NCBI GenBank assembly: GCA_964480475.1 | Contig: CAYZPW010000010.1 | Location: 1 to 51,969, forward strand | From: CAYZPW01 sp964480475 | GTDB lineage: Bacteria > B130-G9 | Direction of reading: 5' to 3' | Length of the DNA: 51,969 nucleotides | Part shown: positions 37,333-46,042 of the stretch, in pieces | Layout of the letters: each line of letters begins with the position of its first letter | Position numbering within the stretch: position 1 is the first letter of the stretch | Program-made: the position numbers and the translations under genes | The notes under the pieces: generated by a model | What the model was told of the DNA's origin: nothing | The model's input: only the letters and a program-made list of their open reading frames with translations | Database searches by the model: none

Positions 37333-38754
37333 TCAATCCAGCCTCACCTCCGCCGTCGCGATGTTGGAGGTTATGATCTCCTCGTCTGCTGGTGGGGCGT
37401 TCACGTCAATGTAGGTCGTATGGACGGAATAACGTATCCTGTCCATCGACGGCAGCACAATGGGAACATACTGGAACGAGTAGCGGAAAGTCTCCTGCGG
37501 CTGAAACTCGTGATAGACCTGATAAGACGCCGAGAGCCACACCGGCTCCTCGTCATCCACTCCGAGGCACTCTATCTTGAGATGCAGCATCGCGTCGTTT
37601 CTTATGATGCGCAGGTTGTCGAACTCTATCTCGACCTCGACCGCACCTCCCTCCTTCGCCTGCGCCTCAACCCGCGCCTCATAAGGCATGGGGATGCCCT
37701 CGAGACGCCATCTGCCCACAGCTTTCTCCGTTGTAAACCATAAATGCCCCGACGTAGTCAGGCTTATGATCTTGGATGGAGGCGTCATTGACACACCGCT
37801 GTAAAGCTCCGTGCCCATTGACGGGGGGATCTCCCGGATTTGCACCGGCTCGTTCTCGTGAAAGGACCAGTATGCTAGAAGTAAATGCTCCAGGTTGTTC
37901 GTGGATTTCCCCAGAAGCCACATGCCCTGCCAACTGACGACGGTTGTCCCGACAGCGATTCCCTCAGCCCAGTCTACCATGTGATAGCTGCGTGTAGTGG
38001 CGTCTATCTGGAGCAAACCAGGATTGTATCTCCAGAAGTGCACCCAGAAGTAGGAGTTGGTGCCCTGTGGGTCGAGCACATCAACTGACACAGGTAGGTC
38101 CCAGAATCCGACCCCTGTAAGCTCGATTATCCTAAGTGGTGCCCACGACTGCATTGCCAGATAATCGCCCGAAACAGCACATCTCATCTCCCCTCCTCCA
38201 CCACCATCCAGGTGGCCCACAAACTCGACCTCATCGCACGAGGGCTCGCAGTATGAGGCGAACGAGGCGGCATAGTAGTCAAGTGGGTCCCCGCCGACAA
38301 GCAGGAAATCCAGCCCACGCCAAGACACTACGTCTATTGACCAGCCACAGTACAGCCAAATCCACGAGCCGGACGTGACGCGGGGTTCATGATACCCATC
38401 TTCATCAATGTACATCGCACCTGGATAAAGCCAGGACCAGAACTTCAGCCACACCTTGCCGTCAGGGCCATGCGCGATATCGGAGCATTTCCCATTTGGT
38501 AGATTTACCAAATGCCAATCGTGCCCATCAAACCAGCACGCTATCGTCTGGTCAACGTCCGTCTTCTCAAAGATGGCCAGTGGAACCTCATCCCCGAGGA
38601 TTCCTGCACCAACCGAGGTTAAGCCACGCTCTGCCTCGGGCAGGCCCGGCGTTTCACCGCAAGCCCAGTAATCGACATCTTGTGCCGTCGCGAGATAGCT
38701 GACAAACAGGAAAACGCCAATGACTGCCATCATGATGATATGCGCAATGCGCAT
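37333..38754 (-). CDS. Secreted beta-rich protein, function unknown
   Basis: I chose the ATG at 38754 because a signal peptide starts there (MRIAHIIMMAVIGVFLFVSY) and GAGGGAGG lies 10 bases upstream; an ATG at 38787 would add 11 unlike residues. The 473-residue product is Trp-, Tyr- and Gly-rich with repeated strand-turn-strand stretches (DIAHGPDGKVWLKFWSW and ITLSTSGHLWFTTEK-like segments), suggesting a beta-propeller or similar repeat. The C-terminal 120 residues look like one beta-sandwich. No catalytic motif is recognised. It follows the Rhs tip gene by about one base and is likely co-transcribed. A partial gene of similar style is at the right end of the window. Confidence 0.7.
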   Translation of the reverse strand: MRIAHIIMMAVIGVFLFVSYLATAQDVDYWACGETPGLPEAERGLTSVGAGILGDEVPLAIFEKTDVDQTIACWFDGHDWHLVNLPNGKCSDIAHGPDGKVWLKFWSWLYPGAMYIDEDGYHEPRVTSGSWIWLYCGWSIDVVSWRGLDFLLVGGDPLDYYAASFASYCEPSCDEVEFVGHLDGGGGGEMRCAVSGDYLAMQSWAPLRIIELTGVGFWDLPVSVDVLDPQGTNSYFWVHFWRYNPGLLQIDATTRSYHMVDWAEGIAVGTTVVSWQGMWLLGKSTNNLEHLLLAYWSFHENEPVQIREIPPSMGTELYSGVSMTPPSKIISLTTSGHLWFTTEKAVGRWRLEGIPMPYEARVEAQAKEGGAVEVEIEFDNLRIIRNDAMLHLKIECLGVDDEEPVWLSASYQVYHEFQPQETFRYSFQYVPIVLPSMDRIRYSVHTTYIDVNAPPADEEIITSNIATAEVRLD

Positions 38755-38764
38755 TGTCCGAATA

Positions 38765-38772
38765 CCTCCCTC
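38765..38772 (-). promoter_or_regulatory. Ribosome binding site supporting the 38754 start
   Basis: GAGGGAGG on the minus strand is followed after 10 bases by ATG, which directly precedes the signal peptide. Confidence 0.6.
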
Positions 38773-38788
38773 TTTTGATGCATTCATG

Positions 38789-40156
38789 TTACTTAGCTAC
38801 CTGTAGCGGCAGCAGCGCCAACGGTTGCGACTGGCCGCAGGCCTCGCATTGACCATCATTTGGGTTCCACGTCTCATCACAACCTCCCTCTCGGCAGAAG
38901 GTGAAGAACGTCTCTTGGAGGTCATTGGCCAGCATGCCCCAGTAGTCCACCCCATACAGGTTAACCATGACGTCGAACTCGAAAAGGAAACTTCCCCAAG
39001 GAAACTGCTGAACAATGGGCGTCTCGAAGATCCTATCGGGATTCGAGGCGTCGAAAAGCTCACGTGGCAGATCGCTGGTGTGCTGAAGGGCAGCATAGCC
39101 CAAATAATAATCCCACAAGAACGTATTCCCTGCCCACCAGTTCTGCGCCTCTTTGGTGTAGAGCCCATAATGAAACCTCCGGCGAGTGGGGCATTTCTCG
39201 TTAGCATTTACCCAGAGCCAACACCTAGTTGTTTCGTCCTCGGTTAAATCATCAGACCACCTCGTAGGGACCCACTTCCCGGCCACCGAACTCCCCACCC
39301 ACCGGTATCTTCCGCATCCATTATACCAACATATCTTCCCGCACTTGTTCCTGATCTTGTCTTTAACGAACCAAGCCATGTAACACTCGTCACTCCATGC
39401 GCCCCATTCAAAGAATATACCTGGATCGTCACATTCCGTCCCAAATTCTAGGTCGCGCCAACCAGATTGGCCCATGAAGTGGAAGCTGAACTGCGGCTGG
39501 CCGCAGTATCCCTGACAGAACTTGCCCTCCTCCGCTGCGACCAGCCGATGAACCCAGTCTTGATTCATCTCCTCGGAAGACCACCTCCAGCCTGAATGCG
39601 GGTCCCACGCAGCGTGACAATACCATTCTTCGGCAAAACACTGCTTCTGCATACAATCGCAGCAACGTGCACACATTTGGGCGTTCGTCGCTGCATCTTC
39701 ACTCCCGTCCTGGCAAACATAGCAGTGATCGATGCAGTATTTCCGGGCCATCATGCACATGTTAAGAACCCCCACGAAACGGTCATCCTTCGGCTCTTCG
39801 CAGAACAACTCTCCTTGCCCCCAAGGGATCTCCTCACAAAGTGTTGAAACCGGACCCACGCCAAGAACATAAAACCTGGTCGTGCCCTGTGGGTCGGTAT
39901 AGTTCGCCGGATTATTCGCGACGTAGGCGAAGGAGGTTGTCCAGGGGGTGTCGCTGCGCTTGAGGGCTTCGCGGGAGAGGAAGCGGCCCTGGTCGGGCGC
40001 GTAGTGGCGGGCGCGATAGTAATACATATCAGCGTCGGCGTCCCACTCACGCGAGGTGTAGCGGAAGGGGATGCTGACGGCGCCTGTTATCGTGCTCTCG
40101 GTTGTCTTGCCCCACGCGTCATACGAATATGTGGTCAGAACACGAAGACCTGACAT
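38789..40156 (-). CDS. Orphan Rhs core tip with cysteine-rich C-terminal domain
   Basis: Only the last part of an Rhs protein is present in 455 residues. The N-terminus is the end of the core (TTYSYDAWGKT, PFRYTSREWD, MYYYRARHYAPDQGRFLSRE, then AYVANNPANYTDPQG at about 75-95). The remaining 360 residues are the variable tip, rich in Cys and Trp (for example CIDHCYVC, MCARCCDCMQKQC), with no toxin family I recognise. Full Rhs proteins have over 1000 residues with a signal or PAAR region and YD repeats, all missing here. The ATG shares one base (TGATG) with the oxidoreductase stop, so this tip appears to be displaced by recombination yet still expressed. The following secreted protein does not look like an immunity protein. 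Confidence 0.75.
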   Translation of the reverse strand: MSGLRVLTTYSYDAWGKTTESTITGAVSIPFRYTSREWDADADMYYYRARHYAPDQGRFLSREALKRSDTPWTTSFAYVANNPANYTDPQGTTRFYVLGVGPVSTLCEEIPWGQGELFCEEPKDDRFVGVLNMCMMARKYCIDHCYVCQDGSEDAATNAQMCARCCDCMQKQCFAEEWYCHAAWDPHSGWRWSSEEMNQDWVHRLVAAEEGKFCQGYCGQPQFSFHFMGQSGWRDLEFGTECDDPGIFFEWGAWSDECYMAWFVKDKIRNKCGKICWYNGCGRYRWVGSSVAGKWVPTRWSDDLTEDETTRCWLWVNANEKCPTRRRFHYGLYTKEAQNWWAGNTFLWDYYLGYAALQHTSDLPRELFDASNPDRIFETPIVQQFPWGSFLFEFDVMVNLYGVDYWGMLANDLQETFFTFCREGGCDETWNPNDGQCEACGQSQPLALLPLQVAK

Positions 40157-41268
40157 CAGCTCGTACGCCTTATCTGATGTCTCTTCAGGATCTCGACGAG
40201 TGGTGAAACATCTTTCTGGATAATGGGCAGGTCAACGACGATATTCCCCAGCCTCTCTGATTCGTAGATGCCCCAGATTATATGCAAAGCCTCTCTTGCG
40301 TCTTGGCCGCTCGACCGGTTCCGCTTCTTGCCGGCGATGACCTCCACCATATCCTCAGCTATCGAAAGGTAAGAGCTCCTATAAGACTTAGGGAGCGGGA
40401 ACTCTTGAGGCGCAAGTTCACGAAAGCCATCAAAGCTCGGGGACTCTGCTCCTATCCAAAGGTCGTTAATGCCGTTACCGACAGCTATCTTGCCGTTTGT
40501 GCCCCAAAACTCCAGCGCAAAATGGAAGTAGCCTCTTCTGCCGCCAACCTCAACACTGGCCAATATCCCACTTTCAAGCAATAGCGTCGCCGTGGCAGAA
40601 TCCTCGATAGGAAGTGTTGTGTTGCGCTGAACGAAACCCACGACGGATGTGACCTCGCCAGCGAAGTAGCGTATGAGATCGAAGAGGTGCGTCCCATCGT
40701 GAAGCAGCGGACCGCCGCCCACTAGTGACAGGTCGCTCTTCCAGCTCTTTTCGTCCGGGACGCCACAGAGCATTTCACCCCTTATACTCCTCAAGGCGCC
40801 GATGGCGCCATCATCAATGAGCTGTTTGGCGGCAAGGAATCGCTGGTCCCAGCGTCGCTCGTGGTTTATCATCAACACAACACCGTTGTTTTCACATTCG
40901 CCTATCATCTCGTCCGCGTCAGCAAGCGAAAGCGCGATGGGCTTCTCGCAGAGTATCCCCTTGAGGCCGGAGTTGGCCGCCTCGATGACTATGTCCTTGT
41001 GCGTGCTTGTCCAGGATGCGACCGACACAATGTCCGGCTTCTCCTTGGCCAGGAGCTCTCGATAATCGAGATAAAGACGAGTGACGCCCCAGTCAGCCCT
41101 GAACTGCGCGAGCCGATCGGGGTCTATGTCGCAGGCACAGACCACCTCGGTGGCATTGCATCCGGCAAATGCGCCGGCGTGCGTGCAAGGCTTTCGCCTG
41201 TAGGGGTCCCACCGAAGGAGAGACCCAATCCGTCCGCAGCCGATGATTCCTACTCTGAGCTTGTGCAT
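40156..41268 (-). CDS. Gfo/Idh/MocA-family oxidoreductase
   Basis: The 370-residue protein has the NAD(P) fold motif VGIIGCGRIGS at residues 6-16, then the substrate-side motif CEKPIALSLADADEM, in which the Lys of EKP is the catalytic residue. ASWTSTHKDI and a typical C-terminal beta-sheet domain (VGGGPLLHDGTHLFDLIRYF with HDG, then His) are also visible. Such enzymes oxidise or reduce sugars, often amino- or deoxy-sugars for cell-surface polysaccharides. That fits the nearby envelope genes, though the substrate is unknown. It is followed with one-base overlap by the Rhs tip and preceded, 40 bases away, by the gap-containing gene. Confidence 0.9.
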   Translation of the reverse strand: MHKLRVGIIGCGRIGSLLRWDPYRRKPCTHAGAFAGCNATEVVCACDIDPDRLAQFRADWGVTRLYLDYRELLAKEKPDIVSVASWTSTHKDIVIEAANSGLKGILCEKPIALSLADADEMIGECENNGVVLMINHERRWDQRFLAAKQLIDDGAIGALRSIRGEMLCGVPDEKSWKSDLSLVGGGPLLHDGTHLFDLIRYFAGEVTSVVGFVQRNTTLPIEDSATATLLLESGILASVEVGGRRGYFHFALEFWGTNGKIAVGNGINDLWIGAESPSFDGFRELAPQEFPLPKSYRSSYLSIAEDMVEVIAGKKRNRSSGQDAREALHIIWGIYESERLGNIVVDLPIIQKDVSPLVEILKRHQIRRTS

Positions 41269-41308
41269 GATTTCCTATTCGATGTCGAGCATCGTTGTGT
41301 TGAAGGCC

Positions 41309-41686
41309 TCAGTAACCGGGATCGAAATCGGTCACGCGATAAAGCATCCAGAGTGCCTTCGCCTCAGAGGGCGCATTTGCCGGGCGACGTTTGCTCAGGT
41401 GCAGCGTGGCTCTCGCCGCCTTGAGTGGTTTGCCTAGAACAAAACCTCTCTGACCCACGAACCGATCCATGCGCCCCACGTATTCGCCGAGAAGCCTGAA
41501 GCGCAAAGAGACCGTCGCCTCGTCGTCCTCAATCTCGATCTGGAGNNNNNNNNNNNNNNNNNNNNNNNNNNNNNNNNNNNNNNNNNNNNNNNNNNNNNNN
41601 NNNNNNNNNNNNNNNNNNNNNNNNNNNNNNNNNNNNNNNNNNNNNGCCACCAGAACTGCGGCCAAGACAATCAGAAATCGCTTCAT
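41309..41686 (-). CDS. Small exported protein, interrupted by the assembly gap
   Basis: The start MKRFLIVLAAVLV is a signal peptide; then 100 unknown bases follow. After the gap the frame reads LQIEIEDDEATVSLRFRLLGEYVGRM, a basic region, and ends in ALWMLYRVTDFDPGY. True length and whether both ends share one frame cannot be decided, because a fixed 100-N spacer is not a measured gap. No family is recognised. The ATG follows directly on the stop of the large TPR gene (TAG|ATG), suggesting one transcript. Confidence 0.5.
   Translation of the reverse strand: MKRFLIVLAAVLVXXXXXXXXXXXXXXXXXXXXXXXXXXXXXXXXXXLQIEIEDDEATVSLRFRLLGEYVGRMDRFVGQRGFVLGKPLKAARATLHLSKRRPANAPSEAKALWMLYRVTDFDPGY
41546..41645. 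other. Assembly gap of 100 N
   Basis: Exactly 100 undetermined bases; this round size is the usual scaffold placeholder, so the real distance is unknown. Sequence on both sides is on the same strand and in an exported-protein context, so the join is plausible but unproved. Confidence 0.95.
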
Positions 41687-43876
41687 CTACTCATCCACCC
41701 ACCAGCCAGAGATCTCCTCAAGCCGCCTCTTGACCTCAATCTCGGCTGAGAGCAATGACTGCGCCTCGGAAAAGACTTTCTCATCCACCTTGAGTTCTTC
41801 GCATTTCTTGAGGGTCTTGCTGGCCTCATCGGATTTGCCCTGCTGAAGCTTGAGATCGGCCAGCAGGCAGCAGACTTGATACAGAAGAGGGGACTTCTCG
41901 CATCCCTGCATCACGTGCTCGAGAATCGCTACGGCGTCATCCTTTTGACCCAGCGCTGCGCAGCATTTGGCTTTCTCCAATTGGGCGCCTATTGCGAGGT
42001 AGGACGCGCAATCGAGCGCCTCGAGCTTATACTGGGGCTCACTAGATACTTCCGCAGAATCAACGACCGCGGGACGCCCAAGCTTCCGGTGCTGAAGATT
42101 GAGCTGAATGTATCGGTCGAAAGCCTCCCGCGCGCGAGTGTACTGCTTTTGAGCAAAGAGCGCGAGGCCGGCCCGAAAATCAAGACACAACAGGAATCTC
42201 GTCTCCGAGTAATCAGGCGGCAGCTGCCGGTAGTGTCCCAGCGCCTCCTCGGCCTTTTCTTGCCTGAACAGAAGGTCAATCAGACGATACCTAGCGGTAA
42301 AAGATACCTCATCTGCCTTGCCGAAAGCCACTTTCTCGAGCTCAGATACCGCCTTTTCACCAGACCCCTCGAAGTAGGATTGAAGCGCCAGCAGGAGCCT
42401 TATCCTCCGCCGATCCTCGGGGCTTAGATACTTCTCCTCGGTCGCCTTGAGTAACGAGGCGCTGCGCCCGTAACCCATAAGGCCGAAGTAAATCTGGCCT
42501 GCCAGGAACCTGGCCCGAGAAAGCGACGAACGTTTTCTTATCTCGCCCTGCCGTTCCTCAAACGTAATCGCCGCATCGAAATACTCCTCCTCCTCAAGAT
42601 ACAACTTAAGAAGGCCCAGTATCGCGTCGTCCCTGACATCAAGCACCTCGTTTATGAACCTATTGTCCTCGTAGTTCGCAAAGAACCAGTCCACATACTC
42701 AAGTGAGGCCCCGAAGTTGCCCTGCCCAAGAAAGTGCTTCGACAAACGAATTGAGGCGACCATCGCCTGATCGGTGTAGGGCGATTCATTGACTATCTGC
42801 TTATACAGCGACACGAAGCCGTCCTCCGTGAGCTTCTTGCCGGTATTCTGCTCGAGGGTGGCTAACCGCAATAACGCCTCGACCCTCGTCTTCGGCTTCT
42901 TGGACTTTGAGACCACGTCCAGGACGGCCGATGCGCCCTTCAGGTCATCGAGAGCCGTGAGACTGGCGGAAAGAGCGAGCATCGCCTCGTCATAGCGCGA
43001 GTCCCCCGGAAAGATATTTACGAGACGATGCAGCTGTTCGACGGCCTGCTTGTGCTCACCGAGAGCGCTGTAGGCCTTGCCGCGATTGAAAAGCACGTCG
43101 GCGTCCATCAGGCACCGCTGGCGATTGCGCTTGCAGGCAAGCAGATACCACTTGACGGCCAGGTCATGCTTCTCAAGGAGCTCGCTGATCCTTGCAATCC
43201 TGAACGTCGAATCCTCAACTCTGTTTGCAGGCCGCCGATAGTACTCTATCACCTTGTAGTATCTCTTCTGCGCCTCGAGATACTTCTGTGCCGTTTCCAG
43301 AATCAGACCGAGGTGATACTCCGATTCAGGAGCAAAAGGGCTGTTCGGGAAGCGCTTCAAGAGGGCCGCGAACCTCGGCTCTGCCTCGAAATAGTCGCCC
43401 GACTCAAACAGGGCAAGCCCCCACAAGAACGAAACCTCCTCCATGAGCGGCGACTTTTCAAAAGACTTCTCAAAGCTCTTGAACTTCTCGATCGCATCAT
43501 GCCGAAGCTCCTCAGATTCAATCGCTCTGGCCGCAGTCAAGAATGCCTTCCCCGTAAGCAGCGTCGCCTCGGGCCAGAGGCGCTTGGCCTCCTTGTCCGT
43601 CAGCACCGTCTCAAAAAGGTCCGCCGCCTCGAGATACAGACCATTTGCCAGAAACCTCTTGCCCTCTGCCATGAAAGAGTCCGCATCGCTCGGAGCACCT
43701 TCACTTTGGGCTGCCGCGACCGACGATATACTGGCTTCTGCGTCACTTTGTTTGGCGTCATCGTTTTGAGCGAGAACTGCGAAATCGCAGTAATAAAGGA
43801 CTGCCACAAGTAGAGCTAACGAGAGCGCGAGCTTCGCGCTGGCCGCGCGCAAGAGCCGCTCAGATAACATAATCAT
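41687..43876 (-). CDS. Large exported TPR-repeat protein
   Basis: The 729-residue protein begins with a signal or anchor (KLALSLALLVAVLYYCDFAVLAQ), then a low-complexity Ser/Ala/Glu linker. From about 65 to the end it has a chain of TPR-like helical repeats (FMAEGKRFLANGLYLEAADLFETVL; AEPRFAALLKRFPNSPFAPESEYHLGLILE, and so on). Such proteins act as periplasmic scaffolds, as in YbgF/BamD-like or tol-pal systems; the partner is not identifiable here. It lies between the small lipoprotein gene (12 bases upstream) and the gap-containing gene (next base) in a probable operon with LapB-like and KdsC genes. Confidence 0.82.
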   Translation of the reverse strand: MIMLSERLLRAASAKLALSLALLVAVLYYCDFAVLAQNDDAKQSDAEASISSVAAAQSEGAPSDADSFMAEGKRFLANGLYLEAADLFETVLTDKEAKRLWPEATLLTGKAFLTAARAIESEELRHDAIEKFKSFEKSFEKSPLMEEVSFLWGLALFESGDYFEAEPRFAALLKRFPNSPFAPESEYHLGLILETAQKYLEAQKRYYKVIEYYRRPANRVEDSTFRIARISELLEKHDLAVKWYLLACKRNRQRCLMDADVLFNRGKAYSALGEHKQAVEQLHRLVNIFPGDSRYDEAMLALSASLTALDDLKGASAVLDVVSKSKKPKTRVEALLRLATLEQNTGKKLTEDGFVSLYKQIVNESPYTDQAMVASIRLSKHFLGQGNFGASLEYVDWFFANYEDNRFINEVLDVRDDAILGLLKLYLEEEEYFDAAITFEERQGEIRKRSSLSRARFLAGQIYFGLMGYGRSASLLKATEEKYLSPEDRRRIRLLLALQSYFEGSGEKAVSELEKVAFGKADEVSFTARYRLIDLLFRQEKAEEALGHYRQLPPDYSETRFLLCLDFRAGLALFAQKQYTRAREAFDRYIQLNLQHRKLGRPAVVDSAEVSSEPQYKLEALDCASYLAIGAQLEKAKCCAALGQKDDAVAILEHVMQGCEKSPLLYQVCCLLADLKLQQGKSDEASKTLKKCEELKVDEKVFSEAQSLLSAEIEVKRRLEEISGWWVDE

Positions 43877-43888
43877 CGCGCACAGTCG

Positions 43889-44185
43889 TCATTCTGCGTT
43901 TCTCGGAGCTCCCCGGGCAGGGGCGATGACCGGCCGCGATTCCCGCGAGAACACACCGGTCAGCCGTTCGCCAGAAAGCCGGGCAAACTCCTCCGTAACG
44001 CCGCGCACAGACTGAAACGGCAATACCGCAATCGTCGCCTGAGAAGCGGCTGCAAAGGGCACATCATGGCACAAGTAGGTGCGCTCGCAGAACAAGTCCG
44101 ATGTCGGAATGCAGCCGACCAAGGGGCTCGGCGCCAAGATTAGGAGGCCCATGAAAGAGGCTCTAGCTTGGTTCGCCCTTGCCAT
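43889..44185 (-). CDS. Small lipoprotein, CsgG/LpoB-like N-terminal segment
   Basis: The start ATG at 44185 follows AGAGGGAAAC and overlaps the upstream LapB-like gene by 23 bases, giving 98 residues. Residues 1-25 form a lipoprotein signal, MARANQARASFMGLLILAPS, then PLVGC as lipobox. After it comes SQATIAVLPFQSVRGVTEEFARLSGERLTGVF, the IAVLPF strand-helix typical of CsgG- or TolB-like envelope proteins, but the rest of that domain is missing. It might be a truncated gene or a genuinely short lipoprotein. Its gap to the TPR gene is 12 bases. Confidence 0.55.
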   Translation of the reverse strand: MARANQARASFMGLLILAPSPLVGCIPTSDLFCERTYLCHDVPFAAASQATIAVLPFQSVRGVTEEFARLSGERLTGVFSRESRPVIAPARGAPRNAE

Positions 44186-45392
44186 TGTTTCCCTCTTTCT
44201 TGGGCCGTCTGAGGCCTCTGTGCTTCTCAATCTCCTGGACAAACGTGTCCCATTCCCGACACTGCGGACACCGCCAGTGTATCTGAGTGTCCTTGAACCC
44301 GCACTTGCCGCAGAAATAGTAGATGGATTGCAGCTCGGGCAGAGCGCTCATCCTCTGGAGCACCCTCAATGCCTCGTCCGGCCTGCCCTCCTTCAGATAG
44401 ACCTGCGATAGCTTCTGATACCCAACGGTCGATGTACAAGAGAGCTCCAGTATCTTCTCGTATTCCTCCTTAGCCTTGTCAAGCTGCCCCGTGTCGAAGT
44501 AGTAATCGCCAAGCGACAGACGTGTATTGATGTCGTCAGGGTTCTCGGCCAGAACCTTCTCATAAACACCCTTTATGTTTCTAACAGAATCCTGTTTGAG
44601 ATAGACCTGCCGCAGCCGGTCGAATAGAAGAAACGCCAGGTGCGGGAACTTGCCGACCGCCTCTTCCCAGACGTGCTCGGCCTTCTTGAAATCTCCCTGT
44701 GCAAGATAGACGTCGCCCAAATACATTGGCACCGAAATGCAAGTCGGGTCCGTCTGCTTGGCCTTCTGCAAGAGGGATATCGCCTCCTTGGGCCGCTTGC
44801 TCCGCATCGCCTCCGAGCGCGCCACCTCGGTCAGAAGGTAGGCAAGCAGCCTGGAGCTCTTTTTTTTGGTTCTCTTGTCCAGCTCAATCTGGCACTCGTA
44901 GGCCGCCTGCCAATCCCTCATCTCCTCGTGAATGCGCTCCAGGCTCTCGTAGCTCTGCGTGTGGTCCGGGTCCTCTTTGATCGCCTTGTTGAATGCTACC
45001 GACGCCCTGTCCAGAAGCCCGCCGCGAACGTAATCCAGGCCCAGGCTGTAAAGCGCACGAACTCGCGACTTAGGAAGCAGATTAGGCCGTATGGAAACGC
45101 TCTCGTGGATACGGATGGCCCGGTCTATGTTCCCCTGCTCGCGATGCAGATTGCCGAGGCTTATGTAGGCCGCAACGTCGTCCGTATTCTTGAGCGTCGC
45201 GTCCGTAAGCTCCTTGATGGCCTTGTCTCGTTGATCATAGATAAGAAAATCCAGGCCTCTTAGATACGAAACCTCAGGGGATGTCTCCGAAGCAGCACGC
45301 CTGCGACGCCGCCAGAGCAGATAAAGGACCACCGCCAGGACTAGAATTATCGGCAAGACAATGAAGCAGAACACGTCCCATCCAAAACTCAT
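44163..45392 (-). CDS. LapB-like TPR protein with rubredoxin-type metal site
   Basis: The 409-residue protein has one N-terminal membrane helix (FCFIVLPIILVLAVVLYLLW), a short arginine-rich turn, and then TPR repeats over most of its length (VAAYISLGNLHREQGNIDRAI and others). Its C-terminus is YYFCGKCGFKDTQIHWRCPQCREWDTF, four cysteines as CxxC...CxxC around residue 365-390. That is the layout of LapB/YciM, the E. coli protein that tethers FtsH to LpxC and controls lipopolysaccharide synthesis. The KdsC gene lies 113 bases upstream on the same strand, which supports a role in LPS homeostasis. Whether it regulates LpxC in this organism is unknown. Confidence 0.85.
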   Translation of the reverse strand: MSFGWDVFCFIVLPIILVLAVVLYLLWRRRRRAASETSPEVSYLRGLDFLIYDQRDKAIKELTDATLKNTDDVAAYISLGNLHREQGNIDRAIRIHESVSIRPNLLPKSRVRALYSLGLDYVRGGLLDRASVAFNKAIKEDPDHTQSYESLERIHEEMRDWQAAYECQIELDKRTKKKSSRLLAYLLTEVARSEAMRSKRPKEAISLLQKAKQTDPTCISVPMYLGDVYLAQGDFKKAEHVWEEAVGKFPHLAFLLFDRLRQVYLKQDSVRNIKGVYEKVLAENPDDINTRLSLGDYYFDTGQLDKAKEEYEKILELSCTSTVGYQKLSQVYLKEGRPDEALRVLQRMSALPELQSIYYFCGKCGFKDTQIHWRCPQCREWDTFVQEIEKHRGLRRPKKEGNNGKGEPS

Positions 45393-45505
45393 TCGCCAAA
45401 ACTCCCGATCTGGAAGGCTGAAACATGAATTATGAAGGATGAACCATCCATTAGAGCGCTCTTCGCTTTCTCATCCTTCATCCTTCCGCCTTCACCATTC
45501 ATTCT

Positions 45506-46042
45506 CTATTGCATCGAGCGATAACGCTCCACAACGGCTTCCCACTTATTCTGTGCCTTCAGTATCATCTCGCACACCTCGCGGACCGCGCCATCCCCAC
45601 CAGGACTTGATGTGACATAATCCGCCGCCTCCCTGACCTCAAAAACAGCGTCGGCCACGGCGACCGAGACCCCAACTCGCTCCATAATCGGCAGGTCCAG
45701 AAGGTCGTCGCCAACGTAAAGCGCCTCCTCAGGCAACAGGTCGTGGGTTCGAAGGATATCATCCAAAACGGCAACCTTATTCTTCACATTCCGGTGCACA
45801 ATCGTAACCTGAAGGTCACGCGCACGATGCGAAACCGCGTTGTTGTTCTTCCCAGTAATGATTCCTGTCAAAAGCCCAGCATGTTTTAGATAAGTTATCC
45901 CACTGCCGTCCCTAACATCGAACGGCAGAAGTACCTCGCCGCTGTTGCCAAAATAGAGCTTACCATTAGTCAGCACGCCGTCAACGTCCAGCAGAAGTAT
46001 CTTGATTCTGGCCATCTTCTCGTTCAGCCAGTCAGGAATCAT
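45506..46042 (-). CDS. kdsC: 3-deoxy-D-manno-octulosonate 8-phosphate phosphatase (KdsC)
   Basis: The 178-residue HAD-superfamily phosphatase has LLLDVDGVLTNGKLYFG (catalytic Asp pair), PFDVRDGSGI, ITGKNNNAV, VHRNVKNKVAVL with the conserved Lys, and YVGDDLLDLPIM, the usual KdsC set. It removes phosphate from Kdo-8-P to give Kdo for lipopolysaccharide core. I chose ATG at 46042 (GAGG upstream); TTG at 46054 is in frame. It heads the minus-strand envelope unit with the LapB-like gene. No kdsA, kdsB or kdsD is in the window. Confidence 0.92.
   Translation of the reverse strand: MIPDWLNEKMARIKILLLDVDGVLTNGKLYFGNSGEVLLPFDVRDGSGITYLKHAGLLTGIITGKNNNAVSHRARDLQVTIVHRNVKNKVAVLDDILRTHDLLPEEALYVGDDLLDLPIMERVGVSVAVADAVFEVREAADYVTSSPGGDGAVREVCEMILKAQNKWEAVVERYRSMQ

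Noticed and set aside
37333..40156. Rhs toxin and immunity pair
   Set aside because: The second protein has a Sec signal peptide and propeller-like repeats, unlike small cytoplasmic immunity proteins, and the tip has no known toxin motif.
43028..43813. 261-residue open frame opposite the TPR gene
   Set aside because: Antisense to a clear TPR protein; Leu/Arg-rich and without a family.
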